Positions 26,057 through 36,702 are shown, counted from the stretch's first letter. The stretch is 64,000 nucleotides of DNA from RFSX01 sp964591455 (GCA_964591455.1 CAZQDZ010000004.1:112667-176666), one strand, 5' to 3'. Notes: generated by a model not told the origin, from the letters alone. Numbers and translations are program-made.

Positions 26057-26746
26057 ATGGCTAAACTAACCAAGAAAAGAAAAGTATCTAATGCAAAAGT
26101 AGACCCGGATAAGCTATATGGTTTAGATGAGGCAATGGCATTAGTCAAAGAGGTAAACACTGCAAAATTTGATGCCTCTGTAGATCTCCACATAAATCTA
26201 GGTGTGGATCCAAGAAAACCCGATCAAGCGATTAGAGGTACAGTCAAACTTCCTAACGGTACTGGTAAAACAAAGAAAGTACTTGTCATGTGTACGCCTG
26301 ACAAAGAAGAAGAAGCAAAAGCTGCTGGGGCGGATTATGTAGGTCTTGATGAGTATGTTACTAAAATTCAAGGAGGGTGGACTGATGTAGATGTAGTGAT
26401 AGCTGCACCTAATGTCATGGCCCAAGTTGGTAAAATTGGTAGAATTCTCGGACCTAGAGGATTGATGCCTAATCCAAAATCAGGTACAGTAACGCCAAAT
26501 GTAGGAGCTGCTGTAGAAGAAGTGAAAGGCGGTAAGATTGCATTTAGGGTAGACAAATACGGTATAATCCACAACTCTATTGGAAGAGTGTCATTTACAG
26601 CGGAGAAATTAACACAAAATGCTGCTGAATTAATAGGTCTTATAAGAAAGATGAAGCCTTCATCAGCAAAGGGAATTTATTTTCAAAGTATTAGCGTGGC
26701 TTCTACAATGAGTCCTGGTATTAAAATAGATATCAAGGACGCATAG
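26057..26746 (+). CDS. rplA: 50S ribosomal protein L1
   Basis: 229 residues, the usual length. Recognisable motifs are DASVDLHINLGVDPRKPDQ, IRGTVKLPNGTGK, GKIGRILGPRGLMPNPKSGT and the C-terminal SSAKGIYFQSISVASTMSPG. It binds 23S rRNA in the L1 stalk and in many bacteria represses its own operon. The 70-bp leader after rplK contains a small hairpin (GTCTT/AAGAC at about 26018-26032) that could be an L1 site; this is a guess. Confidence 0.98.
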   Translation: MAKLTKKRKVSNAKVDPDKLYGLDEAMALVKEVNTAKFDASVDLHINLGVDPRKPDQAIRGTVKLPNGTGKTKKVLVMCTPDKEEEAKAAGADYVGLDEYVTKIQGGWTDVDVVIAAPNVMAQVGKIGRILGPRGLMPNPKSGTVTPNVGAAVEEVKGGKIAFRVDKYGIIHNSIGRVSFTAEKLTQNAAELIGLIRKMKPSSAKGIYFQSISVASTMSPGIKIDIKDA

Positions 26747-26779
26747 AATTTATCATTACAGACTAGCAAAAAGATAACA

Positions 26780-27307
26780 ATGACAAAAGAAGATAAAGTA
26801 CTAGCAGTAGAAGAACTTAAAACTAAGTTGCAAGATGCTTCACATTTCTATATAGCGGATTCATCAGAACTTTCAGTTGCAGATATCAATAATTTAAGAG
26901 GTATTTGTTTTAAAGAAGGTGTTGAAATTAAAGTAGTAAAGAATTCTCTAGTACAGAAAGCAATGCAGGCTGTCGGAGAAGATGGGAGATTCGATGAATT
27001 ATACGGTGTCCTGAAAGGACCTACTTCAATAATGTTTTCAGAAGTGGCTAATAAGCCCGCAAAGATTATAGAAGATTTTAGAAAGTCACATGATAAGCCA
27101 GTCCTAAAGGCGGCTTACATAGATTCAAGTATATACCTTGGAGATGAGTCAGTCAAACAGTTGGCATCACTCAAGTCCAAAGAAGAATTGATAGGAGATG
27201 TAATTCTATTATTACAATCACCTATTAAGAATGTTGTTTCTGCCCTACAGTCGGGTGGTAACAAACTTTCTGGTCTAGTGAAAGCACTAGAAGAAAGAGC
27301 ACAATAA
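26780..27307 (+). CDS. rplJ: 50S ribosomal protein L10
   Basis: 175 residues with the L10 pattern: DASHFYIADSSELSVADINN, LRGICFKEGVEIKVVKNSL near 50-70, GPTSIMFSE near 100 and a C-terminal helix (LVKALEERAQ) that anchors L7/L12 dimers. It forms the base of the ribosomal stalk. rplL follows after 73 bp. Confidence 0.97.
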   Translation: MTKEDKVLAVEELKTKLQDASHFYIADSSELSVADINNLRGICFKEGVEIKVVKNSLVQKAMQAVGEDGRFDELYGVLKGPTSIMFSEVANKPAKIIEDFRKSHDKPVLKAAYIDSSIYLGDESVKQLASLKSKEELIGDVILLLQSPIKNVVSALQSGGNKLSGLVKALEERAQ

Positions 27308-27380
27308 GCTAAGGCTTCCAAGCTAATCGCATCTTTATTTAGATGTAATTATTTTATCATATATTAAAAAAAATATTTTC

Positions 27381-27758
27381 ATGGCAGACATAAAGTCACT
27401 TGCGGACCAGTTAGTTGGTTTGACAGTAAAAGAAGTCAATGAACTCGCTGAGATTCTAAAAGACGAACATGGTATTGAACCTGCTGCTGCAGCTGTAGCG
27501 GTTGCTGCTGGCCCAGCTGGCGGAGGAGATGGCGGAGGAGCAGAGCAAACTGATTTCACGGTAATGTTGAATTCAGCAGGATCTGCAAAACTAGCAGTCG
27601 TTAAGGAAGTTAAAAATCTATTAGGATTAGGACTTAAAGATGCGAAGGCTCTTGTCGATGGAGCACCTACAGCAATTAAAGAAGGTGTACCAAAAGAAGA
27701 GGCGGAATCAATCAAATCTGCACTGGAAGGTGCAGGTGCTGATGTTGAACTAAAGTAA
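27381..27758 (+). CDS. rplL: 50S ribosomal protein L7/L12
   Basis: 125 residues. N-terminal dimerisation helices (ADQLVGLTVKEVNELAEIL), an Ala/Gly-rich hinge (AAVAVAAGPAGGGDGGG) and the C-terminal factor-binding domain (KLAVVKEVKNLLGLGLKDAK, LVDGAPTAIKEGV). It recruits translation GTPases to the ribosome. A strong hairpin follows before rpoB. Confidence 0.98.
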   Translation: MADIKSLADQLVGLTVKEVNELAEILKDEHGIEPAAAAVAVAAGPAGGGDGGGAEQTDFTVMLNSAGSAKLAVVKEVKNLLGLGLKDAKALVDGAPTAIKEGVPKEEAESIKSALEGAGADVELK

Positions 27759-27803
27759 ACATTAGCTGCTGATTATAGCATCTCAACAATAAGATAAAGT
27801 AGC

Positions 27804-27831
27804 GCTTAGTCATTGTGTACAATGGCTAAGC
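27804..27831 (+). promoter_or_regulatory. Hairpin between rplL and rpoB, possible attenuator or processing site
   Basis: A 12-bp stem GCTTAGTCATTG/CAATGGCTAAGC with one T-G pair and a TGTA loop lies 45 bp after rplL and is followed by the weak tract TTTACTAGTTTCT. In E. coli the same gap holds a partial terminator and an RNase III site; the role here is inferred. Confidence 0.6.
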
Positions 27832-27909
27832 TTTACTAGTTTCTATAATTGAGGTTCTATGGTTTAGTTGTTTTTTTATCATCCAACATTTATTAGAATC
27901 AATTAATCA

Positions 27910-30900
27910 ATGGCAAGAGCAAACGCAGTAGCATCAGCCCCAAGACATAACTTCGGTAAGATTAAGTCAGCTGAGTATCCTGATTTATTAGGTATACAAA
28001 TCAAGTCGTTTCAGGAATTTTTCCAGTTGGAAACTACTCCTGAGAACCGAGTGAATGAAGGTCTTTTTAATGTGTTTCAGGATAATTTTCCAATAACGGA
28101 TGCTAGAAATATATTCGTTCTGGAGTTCTTGGACTATTTCATAGACCCACCTAGATATAGTATAGCAGAATGTATGGAAAGAGGTTTGACATACAGTGTC
28201 CCTCTTAAAGCTAAACTGCGTTTGTCATGTAATGATGAAGAGCACGTAGATTTCCAAACAATCGTACAAGACGTTTTCTTAGGGAACATACCTTATATGA
28301 CCCCTAAGGGTACCTTCTGTATCAATGGTGCCGAGAGAGTCGTTGTGTCTCAATTGCACAGATCCCCTGGTGTATTCTTCAGTCTAAATTTTCACCCGAA
28401 CGGTACTAAGATCTACTCAGCAAGAGTTATCCCATTCAAGGGTGCATGGATGGAATTTACGACGGACATTAATAATGTCATGTTTGCATACATTGACAGA
28501 AAGAAAAAATTCCCTGTAACCACTTTGCTTAGAGCAATAGGTTACGATTCTGATAAGGACATTCTTGAGATATTTGGACTCTCCGAAGAAATAAAGGCAG
28601 ATAAAAAATCTCTTAAAAAAGCAATAGGTAGAAAACTAGCTGCCAGAGTTCTGAAAAAGTGGAATGAGGATTTTGTAGATGAAGATACAGGAGAGGTTGT
28701 GACTATAGAAAGAAATGAAATCATCTTAGAAAGAGATGATACATTGGATGAAGAGAATATCTTACTGATACAAGAGTCAGATATAGAAACAATTATTCTA
28801 CAGAAAGAAAGAACAGGAGAAGATGCTAAGGATTTCTCTATTATATATCAAACTTTACAGAAGGACCCATCAAGTTCTGAATTAGAAGCGGTAACTCAGA
28901 TATATAGACAACTTCGTGGAACAGATCCACCCGATGAAGAGACTGCAAGAGGAATAATAGATAAATTATTCTTCTCAGATAAAAGATATAATCTAGGTGA
29001 GGTAGGTAGATATAAGATTAATAGAAAACTTAATCTGGATATAGAACTTAACACACTAGTTCTAACAAAGGATGATATCATTTCTATCATAAAGTACATT
29101 GTTGATTTAATAAACCAACAAGCAGAACTTGATGATATAGATCACTTGAGTAACAGAAGGGTAAAGACAGTAGGTGAACAATTGTATGGACAGTTTGGTG
29201 TAGGTCTGGCTAGAATGGCTAGAACGATTAGAGAAAGAATGAATGTCCGTGACAATGAAGTATTTACACCAATTGATTTGATTAACGCGAGAACTTTATC
29301 TTCAGTAATCAATTCATTTTTTGGAACTAGTCAATTGTCTCAGTTCTTAGATCAGACAAACCCTTTATCTGAGATTACACATAAGAGAAGAATATCAGCA
29401 CTAGGACCAGGTGGACTATCCAGAGAAAGAGCGGGATTCGAGGTTAGAGATGTTCACTATTCTCACTACGGTAGACTATGTACGATAGAAACGCCGGAGG
29501 GCCCTAACATTGGATTAATATCTACACTTTGTGTATTTGCCAAAGTAAATAAGATGGGCTTCTTAGAGACACCATATAGAAAAGTAAAAGGTGGTGTTGT
29601 AGATCTTAAGTCCAATATCGAATATCTAAGTGCAGAAGGAGAAGATTACAAGAAAATTGCACAAGCGAATGCACCAATAACAGAGAAAGGCGCATTTGAA
29701 AGTGACAGAATTAAATGCAGAGAGCATGGAGATTTCCCGGTATTAGAACCAGATTCCATAGAGTATATAGATGTAGCACCAAACCAAATTGTAGGTGTAT
29801 CAGCGTCTCTAATTCCATTCTTGGAAAATGATGATGCCAATAGAGCCCTGATGGGATCTAACATGCAACGTCAGGCAGTACCTCTCTTAAAGCCACGTTC
29901 TCCAATCGTGGGAACCGGTATTGAGCAGAAGGTAGCCCAGGATTCTAGGATTCTAATTAATGCCGAAGGAAAAGGGGTAGTGCAGTATGTAGATGCCGAG
30001 AAAATAGTCATAGAATATGACAGATCTGAAGAAGATGAGCTTGTTTCATTTGAAAGTAACGTAAAGACATACCCTCTCACTAAGTTTAGAAGAACGAATC
30101 AAGGAACTACAATCAATCTTAAGCCTATTGTCAATAAAGGCGACAGAGTTAAATTGGGTACTTTGTTATCAGACGGCTATGCCACGGAAAGAGGTGAGTT
30201 GGCTTTAGGTCAGAATTTACTTGTTTCATTTATGCCATGGAAGGGATACAACTTTGAGGATGCAATAGTTTTGTCTGAAAGAGTAGTTAGAGAAGATATA
30301 TTCACTTCTCTTCATATCTCAAGCTTCGAATTAGAAGTAAGAGATACAAAACTTGGAGAAGAAGAATTGACTAATGATATTCCTAACGTCAGTGAAGAAG
30401 CGACGAAGGATTTGGATGAAAATGGCATCATCAGAACTGGAGCATGGATTAAAGAGGGTGATATCATCATTGGAAAAATCACACCTAAAGGTGAATCTGA
30501 TCCTACACCTGAAGAGAAGTTACTAAGAGCAATCTTTGGTGACAAGGCGGGTGATGTAAAAGATGCTTCTATGAAAGCGCCTCCTTCAACGAGAGGTATA
30601 ATTATAAACAAGAAGTTATTTGCAAGAGCTAAGAAAGACAAGTTCCAAAAGGTACAAGAGAAAGAACTTCTTGCCAAATTAGAGGATGCCCATGCTGTAG
30701 CTCACAATGAGTTACGAACCACTTTGATAGATAAAATGATGTCACTGGTTAAAGGAAAATCTTCTGCCGGCGTAAAGAGTATCTACAATGAGGAGATTAT
30801 CACAAAAAGCACCAAATTCACACAGAAGGTACTTAAAGACGTAGACTACTCACAAGTGGATTATTCTAATTGGACTCATGATGAAGCTACAAATAAATTG

Positions 30901-31731
30901 ATAGCAAGACTTATCCATAACTATAGTATCAAAGTCAATGAAGAAGTAGGTAGATACAAGAGAGAGAAGTTTAATATTAGTATTGGAGATGAGCTTCCAG
31001 CTGGTGTACTCAAGTTAGCTAAAGTATACTTAGCTAAGAAGAGAAAACTGAAAGTAGGAGATAAGTTAGCAGGTCGTCATGGAAACAAGGGTATCGTATC
31101 CAAAATTGTTAGACAGGAGGATATGCCTTTCCTTGCAGATGGTACGCCGGTAGATATCGTGCTTAACCCGTTAGGTGTACCTTCCAGGATGAATCTCGGG
31201 CAGATTTTCGAAACTGTACTTGGATGGGCAGGTCAGAAATTGGGTGTCAAATTTGCGACGCCGATATTCGATGGAGCCAGTTTGGATGCAATAGATGAAT
31301 TCGTACAAAAAGCTGGACTACCAAACCTAGGGCAGACTTACTTGTATGATGGAGAGACAGGAGATAGGTTCCATCAGGAGGCTACTGTGGGTATTATCTA
31401 TATGCTTAAATTATCTCACATGGTAGATGATAAGATGCACGCAAGATCTATTGGGCCATACTCTCTTATCACACAACAACCCCTTGGAGGTAAAGCACAA
31501 TTTGGTGGTCAGAGATTTGGAGAAATGGAGGTGTGGGCATTGGAAGCATTCGGTGCAGCTAACATCCTACAAGAATTATTGACTATCAAGTCTGATGATA
31601 TACAAGGTAGAGCAAAAGCATATGAAGCTATTGTCAAAGGTGAAAATCTTCCACAACCAAGTATTCCAGAATCTTTCAATGTATTGATTCATGAGCTTAG
31701 AGGACTGACACTAGATATCAAATTTGATTAA
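27910..31731 (+). CDS. rpoB: DNA-directed RNA polymerase subunit beta
   Basis: 1273 residues, the usual length for the phylum. Landmarks: the rifampicin region (FFGTSQLSQFLDQTNPLSE, THKRRISALGPGG), RDVHYSHYGRLCTIETPEGP, MPWKGYNFEDAIVLSE, GDKLAGRHGNKGIVSKI near the active site, MPFLADGTPVDIVLNPLGVP and the C-terminal GGKAQFGGQRFGEMEVWALE. It forms with beta' the catalytic cleft of RNA polymerase. The rifampicin region appears wild-type by eye. rpoC follows after 20 bp. Confidence 0.99.
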   Translation: MARANAVASAPRHNFGKIKSAEYPDLLGIQIKSFQEFFQLETTPENRVNEGLFNVFQDNFPITDARNIFVLEFLDYFIDPPRYSIAECMERGLTYSVPLKAKLRLSCNDEEHVDFQTIVQDVFLGNIPYMTPKGTFCINGAERVVVSQLHRSPGVFFSLNFHPNGTKIYSARVIPFKGAWMEFTTDINNVMFAYIDRKKKFPVTTLLRAIGYDSDKDILEIFGLSEEIKADKKSLKKAIGRKLAARVLKKWNEDFVDEDTGEVVTIERNEIILERDDTLDEENILLIQESDIETIILQKERTGEDAKDFSIIYQTLQKDPSSSELEAVTQIYRQLRGTDPPDEETARGIIDKLFFSDKRYNLGEVGRYKINRKLNLDIELNTLVLTKDDIISIIKYIVDLINQQAELDDIDHLSNRRVKTVGEQLYGQFGVGLARMARTIRERMNVRDNEVFTPIDLINARTLSSVINSFFGTSQLSQFLDQTNPLSEITHKRRISALGPGGLSRERAGFEVRDVHYSHYGRLCTIETPEGPNIGLISTLCVFAKVNKMGFLETPYRKVKGGVVDLKSNIEYLSAEGEDYKKIAQANAPITEKGAFESDRIKCREHGDFPVLEPDSIEYIDVAPNQIVGVSASLIPFLENDDANRALMGSNMQRQAVPLLKPRSPIVGTGIEQKVAQDSRILINAEGKGVVQYVDAEKIVIEYDRSEEDELVSFESNVKTYPLTKFRRTNQGTTINLKPIVNKGDRVKLGTLLSDGYATERGELALGQNLLVSFMPWKGYNFEDAIVLSERVVREDIFTSLHISSFELEVRDTKLGEEELTNDIPNVSEEATKDLDENGIIRTGAWIKEGDIIIGKITPKGESDPTPEEKLLRAIFGDKAGDVKDASMKAPPSTRGIIINKKLFARAKKDKFQKVQEKELLAKLEDAHAVAHNELRTTLIDKMMSLVKGKSSAGVKSIYNEEIITKSTKFTQKVLKDVDYSQVDYSNWTHDEATNKLIARLIHNYSIKVNEEVGRYKREKFNISIGDELPAGVLKLAKVYLAKKRKLKVGDKLAGRHGNKGIVSKIVRQEDMPFLADGTPVDIVLNPLGVPSRMNLGQIFETVLGWAGQKLGVKFATPIFDGASLDAIDEFVQKAGLPNLGQTYLYDGETGDRFHQEATVGIIYMLKLSHMVDDKMHARSIGPYSLITQQPLGGKAQFGGQRFGEMEVWALEAFGAANILQELLTIKSDDIQGRAKAYEAIVKGENLPQPSIPESFNVLIHELRGLTLDIKFD

Positions 31732-31751
31732 TCTTTGAAACATCGAGATAA

Positions 31752-34700
31752 ATGCCATTTAAAAGAAATAATAACAATACTCAGAAACAATTTGATACTA
31801 TAGCTATTTGTTTGACTTCACCAGATGATATACTAGATAGATCATTTGGGGAGGTGCTTAAGCCAGAAACAATTAACTATAGAACTTATAAGCCAGAAAG
31901 GGATGGATTATTCTGTGAAAGAATTTTCGGCCCTGTCAAAGATTATGAGTGCTACTGTGGTAAGTACAAAAGAATAAGATATAAAGGAATCGTTTGTGAT
32001 AGATGTGGGGTAGAAGTGACTGAAAAGAAAGTGAGAAGAGAGAGAATGGGACATATCAAATTGGTTGTTCCTGTGGTTCATATTTGGTTCTTTAAATCAC
32101 TGCCAAATAAAATAGGTTATCTCCTTGGAATTTCTTCCAAGAAATTAGAATCTATAATCTATTATGAAAGGTATGCTGTTATTCAGCCAGGCGTTAAGTC
32201 TGAAGAGATAGAGATTAAAGATTTATATACTGAGGAAGAATATTTCGAGATATTAGATACACTTCCTGAAGGAAATCAAATGCTTGATGATACTGACCCT
32301 CAGAAGTTCATCGCTAAGATGGGTGCTGAAGCAGTAAAGGAATTATTAGAGAGATTAGATTTGGATGAGTTATCATACCAGTTGCGTCATCAAGCTGCCA
32401 ATGAAACATCTCAACAAAGGAAGTCAGAAGCCCTCAAGAGATTAAGAGTCGTAGAATCTTTCAGAGAAGGACAAACAAGAATAGAAAATAAACCTGAGTG
32501 GGCGATTATACAATACCTACCAATAATTCCACCTGAACTAAGACCATTAGTTCCTTTGGATGGTGGCCGATTTGCCAGTTCAGATTTGAATGACCTTTAC
32601 AGAAGAGTGATTATTCGTAATAACAGACTGAAAAGACTTCTTGAAATAAAAGCGCCTGAGGTCATTCTTAGAAATGAGAAGAGAATGCTTCAAGAAGCAG
32701 TAGATTCTCTTTTTGATAATTCTAGAAAGTCTAATGCTGTTAAAGCAGAAGGTGGACGTTCTCTTAAGTCCCTCAGTGATATACTTAAAGGAAAGCAAGG
32801 TCGATTCAGACAAAACCTTCTCGGAAAAAGGGTTGACTACTCTGGTCGTTCGGTTATCGTAGTAGGTCCAGAACTAAAGCTTCACGAATGTGGACTTCCT
32901 AAAGGTATGGCTGCCGAGTTATTCAAGCCTTTCGTAATCCGAAAGCTGATTGAAAGAGGTATTGTTAAGACGGTAAAGTCTGCAAAGAAACTTGTAGATA
33001 GAAAGGACCCAGTTATTTGGGAGATATTAGAGAATGTATTGAAAGGGCATCCTGTCCTTCTTAACAGGGCACCTACGCTGCACAGACTTTCTATTCAAGC
33101 ATTCCAACCTAAATTAGTAGAAGGAAAGGCTATTCAATTGCACCCACTTGTTACTGGTGCATTCAACGCCGATTTTGATGGGGATCAGATGGCGGTACAC
33201 GTACCACTTAGCCATGCCGCAATTTTGGAGGCACAAGTTCTTATGTTGTCATCGCACAATATGCTAAATCCACAGAACGGTACACCTATAACGTTACCTT
33301 CTCAGGATATGGTTCTTGGTTTGTACTACCTTACCAAGGAGAATCTTGACATGAAATTTGGACATGGTGGCGTCGAGAGAAAATTCTATTCACCAGAGGA
33401 GGTTGTAATAGCATATAATGAAAATAAGGTTGCCTTACATACAGGAATTAAAGTTAGAGCGCTTACAGAGAACGAAGAAGGTGAATTAGTATTAGACCTT
33501 GTAGAAACTACTGTAGGTAGAGTACTTTTCAATGAGATGAGACCTGAAGGTGTTCCTTTCATTAATAGTCTACTTACAAAGAAGAATCTGAAATTGGTAA
33601 TCTCTGACATCATCAGTAGAACAAATTTCCCTACAACTGCAATCTTCTTAGATAAGATTAAGACGATGGGATTCTATTGGTCATTTAAAGGTGGATTATC
33701 TTTTAATTTAGGTGACCTGATAAATCCTACCCAAAGAGAGCAGACCTTAGTAGAAGCACAGTCGGATGTAGATGAGGTTTGGGATAATTATAACATGGGA
33801 CTGATAACTCCTAATGAAAGATATAATCAAGTAATCGACAAGTGGACTTTCGCAGATAATAAGATTACAGAAAACTTGATGTCTGAGTTAAAAGAACACA
33901 AAGGAGGATTCAATTCAGTATACATGATGCTTGATTCTGGAGCAAGGGGATCTAAGCAGCAGATTAAGCAGCTGTGTGGATTAAGAGGGCTGATGGCGAA
34001 ACCTAAGAAATCAGGTGACGCAGGACCAGCGATTATCGAGAATCCAATTCTATCTAACTTCCTAGAAGGTCTTTCTGTCCAAGATTATTTTATATCTACT
34101 CACGGTGCTAGAAAAGGTCTTGCCGATACCGCCTTGAAAACTGCCGATGCAGGTTACTTGACGAGAAGATTGGTAGATGTATCGCAAGATGTTATTATAA
34201 CTGATGAAGATTGTGATACGCTGAGAGGTATCTCTATCACAGCATTTATAGAGAATGATAAAGTGGTACTTAGTCTAGCTTCTAGAATTGAAGGTAGATA
34301 TGTGCTTAATGATGTTCATCATCCAGAGACTGATGAAGTTATTCTTGAAGCAGGTTCATACATAGACCACAAGGTGGCTGACATGATAGAGAATTCTGGT
34401 ATAGAAAAACTAAAAATCAGATCAGTACTTACATGTGAGACTAGGAGAGGTGTATGCGCTAAATGTTATGGTAAAAATTTAGCGACTAATAGAATAGCTG
34501 AAGAGGGTGATGCTGTAGGTATTATTGCTGCACAAAGTATTGGAGAGCCAGGTACTCAGTTGACGTTAAGAACCTTCCACGTTGGTGGTATCGCTTCTGT
34601 AAGTAAAGCAGAATCGGAGACTATATCTAAGAAGAGTGGTGTAGCACAGTTCGATAATATCGAGTTTGTTCCGTATGAAGAAAATGGTGTTAAGAACAAT

Positions 34701-36053
34701 GTAGTCCTTTCAAGATCTGGTGAAGTCAGATTGATTGAACCCACGACTAATAAGTTGATTACTACTTTTTATATCCAGTATGGATCCACAATCCATATAA
34801 AAGACAAGCAAAAAGTAAACGAAGGCGATCTGATAAGTCAGTGGGATCCATTCAACGCAGTGATATTATCTGAAGTAAAAGGATTAGTGAAGTTTGATGG
34901 ATTGGAAGAGTTGATTACTTTCAGAAAAGAACGTGATGATCTTACAGGTAATGAAGAGATAGTAATAATTGAGTCTAAGAATAAGAAGGTGATTCCTATG
35001 ATTAAGATTGTTTCTCCAGCAGGGGAAGAATTGAAATCTTACACCATGCCAGTGGGCGCATACCTAACTACTCAGAATGGACAGGAAGTAAAAGCAGGTG
35101 AGAAGCTTGCAAAGATTCCTAGAAAGACTGGACAGATATCAGATATTACCGGTGGTCTTCCAAGAGTTACTGAATTATTTGAAGCCAGAAATCCTTCTAA
35201 CCCAGCAGTTACTTCTGAGATAGATGGTATTGTAAGCTTTGGAAAGGTTAAAAGAGGAAACCAAGAAGTGTTCGTTTCTGATGATAAAACAAATCAGAAG
35301 AGAAAGTATCTTATCAAGAAAGGTAAATTGATGCTCGTTCAAGATGGTGACTTTGTAAGAGCTGGAACAAAGCTTTCAGAAGGTGCTACTTCTCCTTTTG
35401 ACATACTAAATATCATGGGGCCATTTGCAGTACAACAGTACCTCGTAAATGGAATCCAAGAAGTATATCGTTCTCAAGGTATTGGTATCAATGATAAGCA
35501 CATTGAAGTAATAGCAAGACAAATGATGAGAAGAGTAGAAATAGAAGATCCAGGTGATACTACTTTCCTTGAATCAGAAGCAGTAGATAGATTCAAATTT
35601 CTAGCAATGAATGATTGGATATTTGATAAGAAGGTAGTAGAAGATGCTGGCGAGTCGGCTAAGCTAAAGCCAGGTCAGTTAGTTTCAGTCAGACAGTTAA
35701 GAGAAGAGAATTCTTACCTTAAGAGAAATGATAAGAAGTTGGTTGTATTTAGAGATGCTATATCAGCAACATCTAAACCACTACTTCAAGGTATTACTAA
35801 ATCTTCCCTAGGTGTTGAAAGTTGGATATCTGCTGCATCATTCCAGGAGACAACAAAAGTATTGAGTACTGCAGCGATTGGAGCTAAGGTAGATAAACTT
35901 GACGGTCTTAAGGAGAATGTTATTTCAGGTAAACTTATACCAGCGGGTACAGGTCTACGTAAGTTTAGAGAATTGTTAGTTAAGCCAAAAGAGTTAGTTG
36001 CTATTCCTGAAGAGGAAGTTGTAGAAGAAGCTGAGATTGAACCGGGAGAGTAA
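31752..36053 (+). CDS. rpoC: DNA-directed RNA polymerase subunit beta'
   Basis: 1433 residues. N-terminal zinc ribbon (CYCGKYKRIRYKGIVC..C), the catalytic motif NADFDGDQM with Asp474, Asp476 and Asp478 binding Mg2+, the bridge/trigger region (TLRTFHVGGIAS) and the second zinc site (CETRRGVCAKCYG). The C-terminal tail is acidic (EEEVVEEAEIEPGE). Last gene of the secE-rpoC operon; a bidirectional-looking terminator follows. Confidence 0.99.
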   Translation: MPFKRNNNNTQKQFDTIAICLTSPDDILDRSFGEVLKPETINYRTYKPERDGLFCERIFGPVKDYECYCGKYKRIRYKGIVCDRCGVEVTEKKVRRERMGHIKLVVPVVHIWFFKSLPNKIGYLLGISSKKLESIIYYERYAVIQPGVKSEEIEIKDLYTEEEYFEILDTLPEGNQMLDDTDPQKFIAKMGAEAVKELLERLDLDELSYQLRHQAANETSQQRKSEALKRLRVVESFREGQTRIENKPEWAIIQYLPIIPPELRPLVPLDGGRFASSDLNDLYRRVIIRNNRLKRLLEIKAPEVILRNEKRMLQEAVDSLFDNSRKSNAVKAEGGRSLKSLSDILKGKQGRFRQNLLGKRVDYSGRSVIVVGPELKLHECGLPKGMAAELFKPFVIRKLIERGIVKTVKSAKKLVDRKDPVIWEILENVLKGHPVLLNRAPTLHRLSIQAFQPKLVEGKAIQLHPLVTGAFNADFDGDQMAVHVPLSHAAILEAQVLMLSSHNMLNPQNGTPITLPSQDMVLGLYYLTKENLDMKFGHGGVERKFYSPEEVVIAYNENKVALHTGIKVRALTENEEGELVLDLVETTVGRVLFNEMRPEGVPFINSLLTKKNLKLVISDIISRTNFPTTAIFLDKIKTMGFYWSFKGGLSFNLGDLINPTQREQTLVEAQSDVDEVWDNYNMGLITPNERYNQVIDKWTFADNKITENLMSELKEHKGGFNSVYMMLDSGARGSKQQIKQLCGLRGLMAKPKKSGDAGPAIIENPILSNFLEGLSVQDYFISTHGARKGLADTALKTADAGYLTRRLVDVSQDVIITDEDCDTLRGISITAFIENDKVVLSLASRIEGRYVLNDVHHPETDEVILEAGSYIDHKVADMIENSGIEKLKIRSVLTCETRRGVCAKCYGKNLATNRIAEEGDAVGIIAAQSIGEPGTQLTLRTFHVGGIASVSKAESETISKKSGVAQFDNIEFVPYEENGVKNNVVLSRSGEVRLIEPTTNKLITTFYIQYGSTIHIKDKQKVNEGDLISQWDPFNAVILSEVKGLVKFDGLEELITFRKERDDLTGNEEIVIIESKNKKVIPMIKIVSPAGEELKSYTMPVGAYLTTQNGQEVKAGEKLAKIPRKTGQISDITGGLPRVTELFEARNPSNPAVTSEIDGIVSFGKVKRGNQEVFVSDDKTNQKRKYLIKKGKLMLVQDGDFVRAGTKLSEGATSPFDILNIMGPFAVQQYLVNGIQEVYRSQGIGINDKHIEVIARQMMRRVEIEDPGDTTFLESEAVDRFKFLAMNDWIFDKKVVEDAGESAKLKPGQLVSVRQLREENSYLKRNDKKLVVFRDAISATSKPLLQGITKSSLGVESWISAASFQETTKVLSTAAIGAKVDKLDGLKENVISGKLIPAGTGLRKFRELLVKPKELVAIPEEEVVEEAEIEPGE

Positions 36054-36081
36054 CAAGAATACTTTTTGAACAATAAAATTC

Positions 36082-36120
36082 AATGCCTGATTAGCGAAAG
36101 TTAATCAGGCATTTGTTTTT
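36082..36120 (+). terminator. Terminator after rpoC, overlapping the end of ribE
   Basis: Stem AATGCCTGATTA/TAATCAGGCATT with an 8-base loop is followed by TGTTTTTT. It reaches into the last codons of the convergent riboflavin synthase gene and may also stop that transcript, though the T tract on the other strand is weaker. Confidence 0.88.
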
Positions 36121-36698
36121 TGCATGTAGTTCGCGATGTACTTGCCTATGGAATCAAATTCGATATTTATAGTATCACCACTTTTAAGATATTGGAGATT
36201 GGTATGCTCATAAGTATAGGGAATTATAGCAACCTTTAATGCTTCTGATGCCAATTCCGTAATAGTCAAACTAATACCATTGAGAGTGACACTACCTTTA
36301 TGGATAAGTAAGTTCCTGTACTTTGAGGGAAATGATATGGTGAATTCCCAACTGCCATTTTCATCTCTTATCTGAGTTACCTGACCTGTACAGTCTACGT
36401 GTCCTTGCACTATATGACCATCTAGTCTCGTCTTCATAGTAACACTCCGCTCCAGATTGACGTGGTCTCCTTTTTTAAGTGTACCCAAATTGGTAACTCT
36501 TAATGTCTCGAGTATTGCCACAACCTCGTATGTGTCATCTTCTATTTTGACAACGGTAAGACATGTTCCATTATGGCAGATGCTTTGATCTATGTATAAG
36601 TCATCCTGAAAGGAATGCTTTATTTTAAATGTCTTTCCAGTACCATAATCTTCTATTGCTTCTATATGGCCAATTTGCTCAATAATTCCAGAAAACAT
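36105..36698 (-). CDS. ribE: Riboflavin synthase alpha subunit
   Basis: 197 residues. Starts with the family signature MFSGIIEQIG and has two lumazine-binding barrels in tandem: N-terminal with NGTCLTVVKIEDDTY and C-terminal with NGISLTITE; the junction carries GHIVQGHVDCTGQV near residue 95-107. It converts two 6,7-dimethyl-8-ribityllumazine molecules to riboflavin and an aminopyrimidinedione. It begins 4 bp after the stop of the upstream gene on the same strand (36703-39426), so it is probably read from that transcript; other riboflavin genes are not in the window. Confidence 0.96.
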   Translation of the reverse strand: MFSGIIEQIGHIEAIEDYGTGKTFKIKHSFQDDLYIDQSICHNGTCLTVVKIEDDTYEVVAILETLRVTNLGTLKKGDHVNLERSVTMKTRLDGHIVQGHVDCTGQVTQIRDENGSWEFTISFPSKYRNLLIHKGSVTLNGISLTITELASEALKVAIIPYTYEHTNLQYLKSGDTINIEFDSIGKYIANYMQKTNA

Positions 36699-36702
36699 AA
36701 AC

